A stretch of DNA of 31,090 nucleotides. Origin: a virus. Of the stretch, positions 15,089-22,791 are shown piece after piece. The notes under the pieces are model-generated. The model was not told the origin of the DNA, did not search any database, and was given only the letters and a program-made list of their open reading frames with translations. The first letter of the stretch is position 1. Each line of letters starts with the position of its first letter. Where the stretch lies: the IMG/VR virus record IMGVR_UViG_3300009551_000095, positions 1 through 31,090 of that record, one strand, 5' to 3'. The translations under genes and the position numbers were made by a program.

Positions 15089-16000
15089 ATGGCCAACATC
15101 AACAACACGGTGGCGCTGCCGTTCATCCCGGAGATCTGGGCGAACACGGCGCTGGAGGTGCTGCGGGCGAACATCGTCCTCGCACCGCTCGTCACGAAGG
15201 ACTCCGACGTGGCGTCGTTCACGGTCGGGTCGAAGCTGCACATCCCGTACCCGGGCACGTTCGTCGCGAACGACAAGGCGACGAACACGCCGGTCACGAA
15301 GCAGACCCCGACGTCGACCGACACGACGGTGACGTTGAACAAGCACAAGGAAGTGACGTTCCTCATCGAGGACTTCACCCGCGCGCAGGCGAACCCGGTC
15401 GCGATGCAGGCGTACATGCAGGCCGCGATCCCCCCGCTCGCGGAGCAGGTCGAGACCGACCTGTTCGCCCTGTACTCGTCCTTCACCGGCTCCGTCGGCA
15501 CCTCCGGCACCGACCTGTCGGCGGCCGCGATCCGCGCGGTGAACAAGAAGTTCACCGACAACAAGATCGTCCGCGGCAACCGCAACATCGTCATCTCGAC
15601 GAAGGACACCGCGGCGCTGCTGGCCGACAGCTCGCTGCAGCAGTTCTTCGCCTTCAACGAGGGTGCCCGCGGTGACGTGACGACCGGTCTCGTGACGGAC
15701 AACCTGTACGGGGTCCGCATCCACGAGTCGCAGCTCGTCCCCGTCGTGGCCGGCACCCCGAACAGCACGAAGAACCTGGCCCTCGACCCGGGCGCCATCA
15801 TCATGGCCGTCCGCTCGCTTCCCGACGCCCCCGCGGGCACGGGTGCGGCGCAGGCGGTCGTGAAGGACCCGGTGTCGGGCCTGGTGCTGCGGGTGACGCT
15901 GTCGTACAGCGCCGACAACCTCGGCGTGCAGTGCACCACGGACATCCTTTACGGCGTGGCGAAGCTGCGCGACGAGAAGGGCTTCACGGTCCTGTCCTAA
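15089..16000 (+). CDS. Major capsid protein (HK97 fold)
   Basis: 303 residues from ATG 15089, with AAGGAG about 11 bases upstream. It forms the icosahedral shell. The N-terminal arm (ALPFIPEIWANTALEVLRAN) is followed by LHIPYPGTFVANDKATNTPV, the E-loop region. The P-domain spine helix is AMQAYMQAAIPPLAEQVETD. The A-domain has NIVISTKDTAALLADSSLQQ and the strand NLYGVRIHESQLVPVV. The pattern matches P22/N4-like coat proteins of actinophages. The long N-terminal region seen in fused-scaffold types is absent, agreeing with a separate scaffold gene. Confidence 0.9.
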   Translation: MANINNTVALPFIPEIWANTALEVLRANIVLAPLVTKDSDVASFTVGSKLHIPYPGTFVANDKATNTPVTKQTPTSTDTTVTLNKHKEVTFLIEDFTRAQANPVAMQAYMQAAIPPLAEQVETDLFALYSSFTGSVGTSGTDLSAAAIRAVNKKFTDNKIVRGNRNIVISTKDTAALLADSSLQQFFAFNEGARGDVTTGLVTDNLYGVRIHESQLVPVVAGTPNSTKNLALDPGAIIMAVRSLPDAPAGTGAAQAVVKDPVSGLVLRVTLSYSADNLGVQCTTDILYGVAKLRDEKGFTVLS

Positions 16001-16005
16001 CCGTC

Positions 16006-16051
16006 ACAGTTCCCGCCCGTGCGACTTCCACACGCCCGGGCGGGTTCTGTG
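16006..16051 (+). terminator. Strong clamped hairpin after the major capsid gene (partial terminator or mRNA stabiliser)
   Basis: CCCGCCCG (16012-16019) pairs perfectly with CGGGCGGG (16037-16044) around a 17-base loop. Beyond an internal TT/TT loop, CACAG (16006-16010) pairs with CTGTG (16047-16051). Five bases after the capsid stop, this could end some transcripts or protect the capsid mRNA. Only TTCTGTGT follows rather than a proper T-run, so strong termination is doubtful. The downstream genes must still be expressed. Confidence 0.55.
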
Positions 16052-16083
16052 TCCGCTAGGTCCCCAACGAGAAAGAGACACCG

Positions 16084-16371
16084 ATGACGAAGTACGTGAA
16101 GAACGAAGAGGGCGCGATCCACTCGGTCACGGATGAGCACTTCGAGAAATACCTCCACGAGACGACCCCCGCCGGCAACCGGTTCATGCTGCCCGGGTGG
16201 TCCGAGGTCAAGGAAGCCGACGCGAAGAAGGCGCACCCGCAACTGTTCGGCAAGCCCGACCCGCAGGTCGTGTACACGTCGAAGGAGCTGAAGGAAGTGA
16301 AGGAGCGTCTCGCATGGGACGCGGAGATCGCTGCCGACGAAGCCGCTGAGCCGACCACACCCAGCAAGTAG
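16084..16371 (+). CDS. Small head-associated protein, unknown (95 aa)
   Basis: ATG 16084 follows GAAAGAG by 6 bases. It is highly charged (KEVKERLAWDAEIAADEAAE near the C-terminus), begins MTKYVKNEEGAIHSVTDEHF and contains a short PAGNRFMLPGW motif. Small genes here, between capsid and connector, often encode head decoration or accessory proteins. I have no motif to prove either. Confidence 0.6.
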   Translation: MTKYVKNEEGAIHSVTDEHFEKYLHETTPAGNRFMLPGWSEVKEADAKKAHPQLFGKPDPQVVYTSKELKEVKERLAWDAEIAADEAAEPTTPSK

Positions 16372-16386
16372 CGGAAGGGGACCATC

Positions 16387-16818
16387 ATGGCGACCGTCTA
16401 CGCAACCCCGACCGACCTGACGGCGTGGATGGCCCCGACCGCGATCCCCTCGAACGCAACCCAACTGCTGCGGACGGCTTCGTTCGCGGTCCGGGAGGCG
16501 ACAGAGACAGCGTTCTACGCCGCCGACCCGACCACAGGGATGCCGACCGACTCGGTGGTGCTGCAGGCGTTCAACGACGCCACGTGCGCCCACGCAGCCG
16601 CGCTGGCCACGTTCTCGATCGACCCGCTCGCCGGCGGCACGCTCGAGTCTGGTGTGGTGGAGTCGGCGGTCGGGATCGGCACAGCCCGGATCACCTACGC
16701 GGACGCTGCCGCGTCCCTCGAGGCGCAGGGGCAGCTGGTGAATGGCATCTGCCTGGAAGCGTCCCGCATCCTCCGGCAGGCGGGCATCATCCTCGGTGTC
16801 CCCTGGATCGTCGGCTGA
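16387..16818 (+). CDS. Head-tail connector adaptor protein
   Basis: 143 residues from ATG 16387, after GGAAGGGG. The helical pattern ATPTDLTAWMAPTAIPSNAT, then ATQLLRTASFAVREATETAF and a C-terminal amphipathic helix (CLEASRILRQAG), fits the HK97 gp6/SPP1 gp15 adaptor that docks under the portal. Position after capsid and before the stopper supports it. It shares one base with the next ATG. Confidence 0.7.
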   Translation: MATVYATPTDLTAWMAPTAIPSNATQLLRTASFAVREATETAFYAADPTTGMPTDSVVLQAFNDATCAHAAALATFSIDPLAGGTLESGVVESAVGIGTARITYADAAASLEAQGQLVNGICLEASRILRQAGIILGVPWIVG

Positions 16819-17165
16819 TGGTCCGCCCGCAGGGTGTCGCGAAGCTGTACGTCCACACGGTGGTCGTGGAGACCTTCACCGGCACCTCCGGGTACGGGGT
16901 CGACCAGTTCGCTGCACCTGTCACCCTCGACCCTGCAACGGGCACCGGCTGCTTCGTTGATCCGTCGTCGGAGTTGGTGCGCACATCGGATACGGAGACG
17001 GTGGTGTCGTCCACGACCGTCTACACCTACCCCGCTGCTGCGCCGCTGTTCACCGTGAACTCGCGGGTGACGATCGATGGCGTCGTGTCGCGGGTGATCC
17101 GGGCGAACCTGAACACTTCCGGCACCCTCGGGCTGCCTGACCACGTCGCCGTGAAACTCACCTAG
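16818..17165 (+). CDS. Head-closure (stopper) connector protein
   Basis: 115 residues, ATG 16818 overlapping the previous TGA. The sequence is nearly all beta: YVHTVVVETFTGTSGYGVDQ, SELVRTSDTETVVSSTTVYT and a final DHVAVKLT strand. It matches the small barrel stoppers (SPP1 gp16-like) that plug the filled head. No signature residues exist for this class, so the call depends on fold style and order. Confidence 0.6.
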   Translation: MVRPQGVAKLYVHTVVVETFTGTSGYGVDQFAAPVTLDPATGTGCFVDPSSELVRTSDTETVVSSTTVYTYPAAAPLFTVNSRVTIDGVVSRVIRANLNTSGTLGLPDHVAVKLT

Positions 17166-17173
17166 GAGCACTC

Positions 17174-17533
17174 ATGGCCAGCGGGTGGACGATCGGTATC
17201 GACTTCGGCGCCATCGGTGACGAGGTGCACGCGAAGCTGCCGGCGGCGATCGCGAAGGGCACTGAGTATCTCCGCGGGAAAGTCACGCCCCGCGTGCCGG
17301 TGGAGACAGGCAACCTGGCCGGATCCGGTGGTGTCACCGTCGTCGGCCTCGTCGGCGCGCTCTACTACCCGGGCCCATACGCCCTGTACCAGCACGAGGG
17401 CGTCTATTACCGGCATGGCAGGTTCGGCGCACCCCTGACCCACAACGCGGGCGAGTCGTTCTTCCTGGAGCGGACCGTGGTGGAGGAAGCGCAGACGGTC
17501 ATCGGGATCATCCGCGACGAGGTGTTCAAGTGA
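17174..17533 (+). CDS. HK97 gp10-like neck/tail-completion protein
   Basis: 119 residues from ATG 17174, after AGGAG. The motif TPRVPVETGNLAGSGGVTVV, followed by YYPGPYALYQHEGVYYRHGR, is characteristic of HK97 gp10-like connector proteins. These have a conserved P-V-x-T-G-x-L turn and a Y-A-x-x-x-H-E strand. It acts in joining the head to the tail. Its end overlaps the next gene by 4 bases. Confidence 0.75.
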   Translation: MASGWTIGIDFGAIGDEVHAKLPAAIAKGTEYLRGKVTPRVPVETGNLAGSGGVTVVGLVGALYYPGPYALYQHEGVYYRHGRFGAPLTHNAGESFFLERTVVEEAQTVIGIIRDEVFK

Positions 17534-17991
17534 CCGCCACCTCCGACGTACTCACCGGCATCGCCCAGCTGATCGCGGGCGCCGGCATCGCGACCTGGAG
17601 CCCGAACGGCACGTACACGGCGGATCAGACCGGGATCCTGATGAAGATCATGGCCGACGGTACCGGTGTCCCGGATCGTGTCGTGGTCCTCAACCTGGTG
17701 CCCCTCACGGACGAGATCACCAACCCTCTCGGCCGATCCATGCTGCAGGTCGCCGGCCGAGGTGTGCGCAACGAACCGCTCGACGTCGACTCGTTCATGG
17801 ACGACATCTTCGACCTGCTCCACGGTCGCACCGGCGACATCTTCGGCACCGTCACGGTGGTGCAGATGTTCCGTACCTCGTCCGTCCCAATGGGTGAAGA
17901 CGCGCTCACGCGCAGCGAACGCGCGGACAAGTACTACCTGGACATCGCCGCCGCGCCCACTGCGCTGCGGCCCGCTGGCGGGTCCTGGTAA
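17530..17991 (+). CDS. Tail terminator (phage minor capsid PF12691-like)
   Basis: 153 residues from GTG 17530 (GTGA overlap; GAGGTG upstream). It starts DVLTGIAQLIAGAGIATWSP, then VPDRVVVLNLVPLTDEITNP and an RGVRNEPLDVDSFMDDIFDL segment. This order of one helix followed by strands is shared by tail terminators that cap tube polymerisation. Database entries of this kind are often labelled minor capsid protein. It lies just before the major tail gene, as expected. Confidence 0.7.
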   Translation: MTATSDVLTGIAQLIAGAGIATWSPNGTYTADQTGILMKIMADGTGVPDRVVVLNLVPLTDEITNPLGRSMLQVAGRGVRNEPLDVDSFMDDIFDLLHGRTGDIFGTVTVVQMFRTSSVPMGEDALTRSERADKYYLDIAAAPTALRPAGGSW

Positions 17992-18006
17992 CCGAGCATC
18001 CCCGCT

Positions 18007-18067
18007 GCTGACACCCCGTCAGCGCCCGACCCCGAACCGCGACGGTGAGGGGCATTTCTCACGCCCC
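18007..18067 (+). promoter_or_regulatory. RNA structures in the leader of the major tail gene, possible pseudoknot
   Basis: The 97-base gap has a perfect hairpin GCTGAC-ACCCC-GTCAGC at 18007-18023. GTGAG (18045-18049) can pair with CTCAC (18058-18062). The loop GGGC (18050-18053) can pair with GCCC (18063-18066), the arrangement of an H-type pseudoknot. The AGGAGG ribosome site for the GTG at 18089 begins about ten bases later. Structure near the start of a highly expressed tail gene could tune its translation. Confidence 0.35.
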
Positions 18068-18088
18068 AACGCCTTTAGGAGGCACACA

Positions 18089-18790
18089 GTGTCATTCGCT
18101 CTCGCACGCCGGTTCAAGCAGGACGTCTCGGTCGACGGGACCACCTGGGTTCCGCTCGGTGGTCGCACCGACTTCGCGCCGACGGAAACCCCCACCATGC
18201 CGTCCACGGCGAACTACGACACGAACGGGTTCGACTCGTACGAGAAGACCCTGACCGGGTGGCAGGTCGTCTCGAAGTTCGAGATGCCGACGACCGGTGG
18301 TCTGCCGTCCGACCCCGGGCAGGCGCTGCTCGAGGCGACCCGGTTCCAGTTCGGGGACGCCGCCCGCGCCTACACCCGCTGGTACGACAAGAACGGCGGC
18401 ACCGACGCCTGGTCGGGTCGGGCGCTCATCGACTGGAACCAGTCGAAGACGACCACCGTCGATGTGGCGGAGATCACCTGCACCTTCAAGGGTGACGGTG
18501 TCCTGACCCGCATCGCCAACCCGTACGCGTCCCCTGCGGTCCCGGTGATCACGTCGGCGACCCCGTCGGGTGTCGCCGCGGCCGGTCAGGTCACGATCTA
18601 CGGTGCCGGGTTCCTCGGCACTGTCGCGACGACGGGTGTCAAGTTCGGCGGCACCAACGCCACCAGCTGGGTGGTCCTGTCCGACAACGTCATCGTCGCG
18701 GTCATGCCTGCCGGTTCCGCTGGTTCCGCGGCGATCGTCGTCACCAACGCCGCTGGCGCGTCCAGCTCGTTCCCGTACACGAGGTCTTGA
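18089..18790 (+). CDS. Major tail (tube) protein with C-terminal Ig-like IPT/TIG domain
   Basis: 233 residues from GTG 18089, 6 bases after AGGAGG. Residues 1-150 are the tube domain, with DVSVDGTTWVPLGGRTDFAP and RYTRW-type strands (AARAYTRWYDKNGG). Residues 155-233 form an Ig-like domain: VPVITSATPSGVAAAGQVTI, then YGAGFLGTVATTGVKFGGTN and a C-terminal SAAIVVTNAAGASSSFPYT. This IPT/TIG layout decorates the tail surface and may bind sugars weakly. The 2-base gap before the next gene is occupied by its start. Confidence 0.85.
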   Translation: MSFALARRFKQDVSVDGTTWVPLGGRTDFAPTETPTMPSTANYDTNGFDSYEKTLTGWQVVSKFEMPTTGGLPSDPGQALLEATRFQFGDAARAYTRWYDKNGGTDAWSGRALIDWNQSKTTTVDVAEITCTFKGDGVLTRIANPYASPAVPVITSATPSGVAAAGQVTIYGAGFLGTVATTGVKFGGTNATSWVVLSDNVIVAVMPAGSAGSAAIVVTNAAGASSSFPYTRS

Positions 18791-18792
18791 AC

Positions 18793-19290
18793 ATGACGGA
18801 CGCGACCGAGGTCTGGCTACCTGTGGTGGGCTACGAGTCCACCTACGCAGTATCGAGTCTCGGTCGCGTCCGTTCCATCCGCGCGAACCGCGACCTCAAG
18901 CAGGCATCTTCCGGTCGGGGCTACCGCACAGTGACGCTGTGCGTGGACAGCAGACCGGCGACGAGGTACGTGCATCATCTCGTCGCTGCGGCTTTCCACG
19001 GTGAGCGGCCGAGCGGCCATGACGTCTGTCACAACGACGGCGACCTGCTGAACAACTCGGCCACAAACCTCCGGTACGACACCCGCAACGGGAACATGCG
19101 TGACGCGCTGAAGCACGGGACGCATCGGAGCGTGGGCCGCACGCACTGCGTCAACGGCCATGAACTCACGCCCGAGAGCATCTACATCCGTAGAACCGTG
19201 TCGACGGACGGTGCTCCCAAGGTCTGGCGCAAATGCAAAGTCTGCCAAACGACCGCGACCCGCAAGTACCTGGCGCGTCTCGCCGCCTGA
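18793..19290 (+). CDS. Free-standing HNH homing endonuclease (NUMOD4 + HNH_3)
   Basis: 165 residues from ATG 18793, 8 bases after GAGGT and 2 bases after the tail gene stop. Residues 8-28 are a NUMOD4 DNA-contact motif (WLPVVGYESTYAVSSLGRVR). The HNH core has HH at 61-62, CHNDGD at 79-84 and the NLRYDTRNGNM strand from 92. A C-terminal HCVNGHEL and KCKVC pair adds a zinc-binding end. Such enzymes cut cognate alleles lacking the gene and spread into them. It splits the usual neighbours, tail tube and chaperone. The gene looks intact. It is a passenger rather than a structural gene. Confidence 0.88.
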   Translation: MTDATEVWLPVVGYESTYAVSSLGRVRSIRANRDLKQASSGRGYRTVTLCVDSRPATRYVHHLVAAAFHGERPSGHDVCHNDGDLLNNSATNLRYDTRNGNMRDALKHGTHRSVGRTHCVNGHELTPESIYIRRTVSTDGAPKVWRKCKVCQTTATRKYLARLAA

Positions 19291-19293
19291 ACC

Positions 19294-19331
19294 CCGGGGC
19301 GTGTCCGTATGGGGATGCGGACACGCCCCGG
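19294..19331 (+). repeat. 14-bp perfect hairpin between the HNH gene and tail chaperone G
   Basis: Bases 19294-19307 (CCGGGGCGTGTCCG) pair fully with 19318-19331 around the loop TATGGGGATG. No T-run follows, only CCTCATCCCC. It is very stable, lies 4 bases after the HNH stop, and may limit read-through, protect the 3' end of the tail/HNH message, or mark the edge of the HNH insertion. Confidence 0.55.
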
Positions 19332-19364
19332 CCTCATCCCCAATCCCCGAAGGAAAGGTCCCCC

Positions 19365-19811
19365 ATGTCGAGGTTCGAAGATTACGAGAAGGTCACAGAC
19401 CCGCTCGTGTTGCCCATCCGGGGCAAGGACTACACGATCCCGGAAGTGTCGCTGTCAGATGGTCTGAAGTTCACGGCCATGCAGGACGACCCCGAGGGCC
19501 CGAAGCTGTCCGACGACGAGTTCCTGCACATGTTCCTCGGCACCGCATACGACGAGATGGTCAAGGACGACGTGCCCGCCGCGGCGATCCTCCGCGCCTC
19601 CGCGACAGCGTTCGCTGACTTCCAGCGCGGCCGGGCGACGGCGGAGATCATCTGGGCGACCGGTGGCGACCCAAAAGTGGTGACGGCGTACCTGACGCCG
19701 AACCGAGCAGCGCGGAGGGCATCGCAGCGCTCGACCGGTACGGGGTCGGCGAGAAAGACCCCATCACAGGCATCTACGAGCTCTACGAGAACGTCCCCCA
19801 CAAGTCTGTAG
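19365..19811 (+). CDS. Tail assembly chaperone G (unshifted product)
   Basis: 148 residues from ATG 19365, after AAGGAAAGG. It starts MSRFEDYEKVTDPLVLPIRG, followed by KDYTIPEVSLSDGLKFTAMQ, the common start of siphoviral G proteins. It then has a helical body (DEFLHMFLGTAYDEM) and ends in the zero frame with a Ser/Thr/Arg-rich tail of the low-quality kind expected where the shifted frame is the functional one. Lambda G coats the tape measure during tube assembly. The frameshifted form is listed separately. Confidence 0.85.
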   Translation: MSRFEDYEKVTDPLVLPIRGKDYTIPEVSLSDGLKFTAMQDDPEGPKLSDDEFLHMFLGTAYDEMVKDDVPAAAILRASATAFADFQRGRATAEIIWATGGDPKVVTAYLTPNRAARRASQRSTGTGSARKTPSQASTSSTRTSPTSL

Positions 19812-20029
19812 ACGACGGGACCGCTTTCAACTGGGCGGACCTGATCGAGCAGTGGCGGCTCATCGAGATCGACTTCACGACCGTCCACCACCTCGAGCTT
19901 GAGGACGAGCTGCCGCGCCGGTCGTGGCGGTGGTTCGGGGTGAAAGTCGCCGGCCTGCTCGCGCACCCGCAATCCCTGCTGCGCGCCCACTTCATCCCCC
20001 CTGATAACCCACCGGAGAGGACCATCTGA
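19365..20029 (+). CDS. Tail assembly chaperone GT, made by -1 ribosomal frameshift
   Basis: 104 codons from ATG 19365 to AAA (19674-19676), then a -1 shift and 117 more residues from 19676 to the TGA at 20027-20029, about 221 residues in all. The T part reads SGDGVPDAEPSSAEGIAALD, then YELYENVPHKSVDDGTAFNW and IEQWRLIEIDFTTVHHLELE, ending PPDNPPERTI. It has high GC third positions throughout but no start of its own, as expected for T. GT binds both tape measure and tail tube protein. The stop shares a base with the tape measure ATG. Confidence 0.88.
19670..19676 (+). promoter_or_regulatory. -1 frameshift slippery site CCCAAAA
   Basis: In the G frame the codons read gaC CCA AAA GTG, so the heptamer C-CCA-AAA fits X-XXY-YYZ exactly. 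After slipping, tRNAs re-pair as CCC and AAA. Downstream codons in the -1 frame stay open for 117 residues. A stimulating hairpin or pseudoknot is not needed for all siphophages; I did not find a clear one. Confidence 0.85.
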
Positions 20030-22791
20030 TGTCTGTTGGTCCCACCGAAGAGGGCTCGATCGTTGCCCATGTCCAGGCGGAGCTGTCCGACTTCGACAAG
20101 GGCATGGACCGGGCGCAAGCGCGGACCGATCAGCTCGCCACGTCTGACCCGACCGTGCACGTCAAGGCTGCGGTCGATGAGGCGGTCGCGAAGATCGACA
20201 CCGTCGACCGGGCGGTGAACAAGCTCGGCGACGACCAGGTCAAGGCCTCCGCGAAGACCGTGGCGGCGCAGGCTGCGGTGGAGCAGGCGACGAAGCGGCA
20301 GTCGATCGCGACGGAGGCGCTGAAGCTCGCCTACCAGCGTCTGGACGACATTCAGTCGCGGGACAGCGCATCGTCGTTGCAGGTCGCGGCGGGGCATCTT
20401 GCCGCGGCTCGGGCTGAGAACGCTCAGGAGCGCGCGACCCTCGCGCTGGCGGCCGCGAATGAGGTGCTGAAGCGGTCGCAGGCGAACGACGCCACCCCAC
20501 CGCCTACCACCCCAGCATCATCCGGCGCCAGCACGGCAGGTGCGGGCGGTGGCGGGTACATGCAGACCGTCCTCGCCGTTGTCGCCGCCCTGCTGCCGCT
20601 CATGGCCGCGCTGGCCGGATACGCGGCCACCGTGACCGGTTCCCTGCTGGGGATGGGTGCTGCTGGTGTTCTCGCGGTCCTCGGCATCAAGAACGCGATG
20701 GCTCAGGGCAACGCCGCGGGGAACGTGTTCTCCGGTGGCCTGCACCTGCTCAAGGGCGACCTCGACCAACTGTCCAACACGGCAGCGGTGGCGATGCTGG
20801 TGTCGTTCCAGCGGGCTGTTGACCTGATCGACTCGCAGATGCCGTCCCTGAACAGCGAGATTCGTCTATTCTCGGGCCTGCTCGGCACGACGGGCGACAT
20901 TGTCCTGTCGACCCTCATCTCAGGGTTCAAGACCCTCCTGCCCCTGTTCCTGCAGGGCGGCGTGTACGTCGAGCAGCTCGCCGTCGGGTTCCAGAAGTGG
21001 ACCACCGGCGGGGGGCTCGCGAAATGGGCTGCTGACGCCTCAGTCGCGCTCCCCCAGGTGGCGAACGCTCTCGGGTCACTCCTGCACGGCATCGTCTCCG
21101 TCCTCGGGGCTTTGCAGCCGCTCGGGACGGTGATGCTCGGCATCATCTCCATCGTCGGGAACGTCCTCACCCTGCTGTCCCAGCTCGGGCCCGTGCTGCC
21201 TGTCATCGCGGCTGGAGCTCTCGCCGCCTACGGCGCGTTCCAACTGTTCACCGCTGTCCCCCAGGTGGTGAACCTGGTGTCGAAGGCAGTCACCCTCCTG
21301 GGCTTGTCCGTCGAGACAGCCATCCCGGTCGTCGGGTGGATCGCAGCCGCGATCTCCGCTGTCGCCGCCGTCGCCGTCACCGCGGCCGCCGCAACGAACA
21401 ACGCGACCGACGCCGTGAACAACTACACCGCGGCGATCCAGCAGGACGCCGGCGTGATCGGTGAGCACACGAAGGCGCAAGCCGCGAACAACCTCGAAAC
21501 GAGCGGTGCGCTCGCGATCGCGCAGAAGCTCGGCATCGCCAACAAGACCCTCACCGATGCGACTCTCGGCAACGGAAACGCGCAGGACGTCGTCGCGAAG
21601 AAGATCGCCGCGCTCACCGAGAAGCTGCACCAGATGGACCAGGCCAACGCGAAGGCAGCGGACACCGTCGCAGGCGCCCAGACGCAGGCTGCCGCGAAAC
21701 TCGCCGACCAACTGCAGAAGCTGACCGCCGAGTACGCGGCACAGCAGACGTCCATCAAGGACGCCATCAAGGCGTACAACGACATTGCCTCCGCGCAAGG
21801 TCTCACGACCATCACGACGAAGGCGCAGCTCGATGCGCAGACCGCTCTCGCGGCCTCATACGGCGACTCACTGCCCGTCTATCTGGCTGCGCAGGCGGCG
21901 CAGAAGCAGTCGGAGGATCAGCTCAAGGCGACGACTGCTGCAATGGTGCAGGAGAACGACGCATCGTCGCTGCTCACGAACGCGCTCACGCTGCTGAATG
22001 GTGGGTCACTGTCGGTCGCGCAAGCGCAGACGGGCCTGTCGGCGGCGAACAACTCACTGCTGGACTCATTCCGGCAGAACGGGCAAGTGGTCGACGGGTC
22101 GACGAAAGCGGCGGTCGCGAACCAGCAGGCGATCCAGCAGCAGGTGCAGGCGGCGCAGCAAGCCGCGGAGGCGATCGGGAAGCAGACTGGCTCGTCCGAG
22201 AAGGCTGTCCAGGCGTACAAGGACTCGAAGGACGCCATCGAAGCGCAGCTGAAGGCACAGGGCGACCTGACGCCGGCAGTGCAGGCGTACATCGACAAGC
22301 TGTACGACGTCGCCAACCTGAAGGTGCCGCCGACGAAGCTCGACGTCGATGACGCGGAGGCGCGGAAGAAGCTCGCCGCGTGGGCCGCGTTCGTCGCCCA
22401 GACGATCCCGACCGACATGAGACTTTCCGTGAAGGTCAGCTCGAACGCCGACGGTGGCACGATCGGGCACGCCAACGGCGGCACTGTCGGGTTCGCTGAC
22501 GGTGGCACGTCGGGGACGGTCACCGGTCCGGGGTCGTCGACTTCCGACTCGGTTCGCACACGACTGTCAGTCGGCGAAGAGGTCATCCGCACCGCCGCCG
22601 CGAACCAGGGACGCCCGTTCTTGAAGATGTTCAACCAGGATCCTGGCCGCGCGATGGCGACAGTCGCGGCGGCGGGGGCTGCGGGTGCCCAGAAGAAGGA
22701 GACACACCATCACTGGGGTGTCATCACGCAGGCTGACCCGCGCGCGGCCATCGTCGATGCGATGCGACAGTCGGAGGCGCTAGCAGCATGA
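20029..22791 (+). CDS. Tape measure protein
   Basis: 920 residues from ATG 20029 after GGAGAGG, the longest gene here. It sets tail length; at about 1.5 angstrom per residue the tail would be near 140 nm. The N-terminal 150 residues are coiled coil (ELSDFDKGMDRAQARTDQLA). Hydrophobic membrane-like segments lie around 180-225 (AVVAALLPLMAALAGYAATV) and again in 380-450. Ala/Gln helices fill the middle. The C-terminal end has DGGTIGHANGGTVGFADGGT repeats and RTRLSVGEEVIRTAAANQ, typical of actinophage tape measures. No lysozyme or peptidase domain is visible. Confidence 0.93.
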   Translation: MSVGPTEEGSIVAHVQAELSDFDKGMDRAQARTDQLATSDPTVHVKAAVDEAVAKIDTVDRAVNKLGDDQVKASAKTVAAQAAVEQATKRQSIATEALKLAYQRLDDIQSRDSASSLQVAAGHLAAARAENAQERATLALAAANEVLKRSQANDATPPPTTPASSGASTAGAGGGGYMQTVLAVVAALLPLMAALAGYAATVTGSLLGMGAAGVLAVLGIKNAMAQGNAAGNVFSGGLHLLKGDLDQLSNTAAVAMLVSFQRAVDLIDSQMPSLNSEIRLFSGLLGTTGDIVLSTLISGFKTLLPLFLQGGVYVEQLAVGFQKWTTGGGLAKWAADASVALPQVANALGSLLHGIVSVLGALQPLGTVMLGIISIVGNVLTLLSQLGPVLPVIAAGALAAYGAFQLFTAVPQVVNLVSKAVTLLGLSVETAIPVVGWIAAAISAVAAVAVTAAAATNNATDAVNNYTAAIQQDAGVIGEHTKAQAANNLETSGALAIAQKLGIANKTLTDATLGNGNAQDVVAKKIAALTEKLHQMDQANAKAADTVAGAQTQAAAKLADQLQKLTAEYAAQQTSIKDAIKAYNDIASAQGLTTITTKAQLDAQTALAASYGDSLPVYLAAQAAQKQSEDQLKATTAAMVQENDASSLLTNALTLLNGGSLSVAQAQTGLSAANNSLLDSFRQNGQVVDGSTKAAVANQQAIQQQVQAAQQAAEAIGKQTGSSEKAVQAYKDSKDAIEAQLKAQGDLTPAVQAYIDKLYDVANLKVPPTKLDVDDAEARKKLAAWAAFVAQTIPTDMRLSVKVSSNADGGTIGHANGGTVGFADGGTSGTVTGPGSSTSDSVRTRLSVGEEVIRTAAANQGRPFLKMFNQDPGRAMATVAAAGAAGAQKKETHHHWGVITQADPRAAIVDAMRQSEALAA

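Noticed and set aside
18787-18792. TTG start at 18787 for the HNH protein
   Set aside because: The ATG at 18793 has GAGGT at 8 bases and gives the same protein less two residues.
22441-22520. Three short GGT/GGC repeats in the tape measure gene as a separate element
   Set aside because: They code for the ADGGT(I/V)G glycine repeats commonly found at tape measure C-termini.
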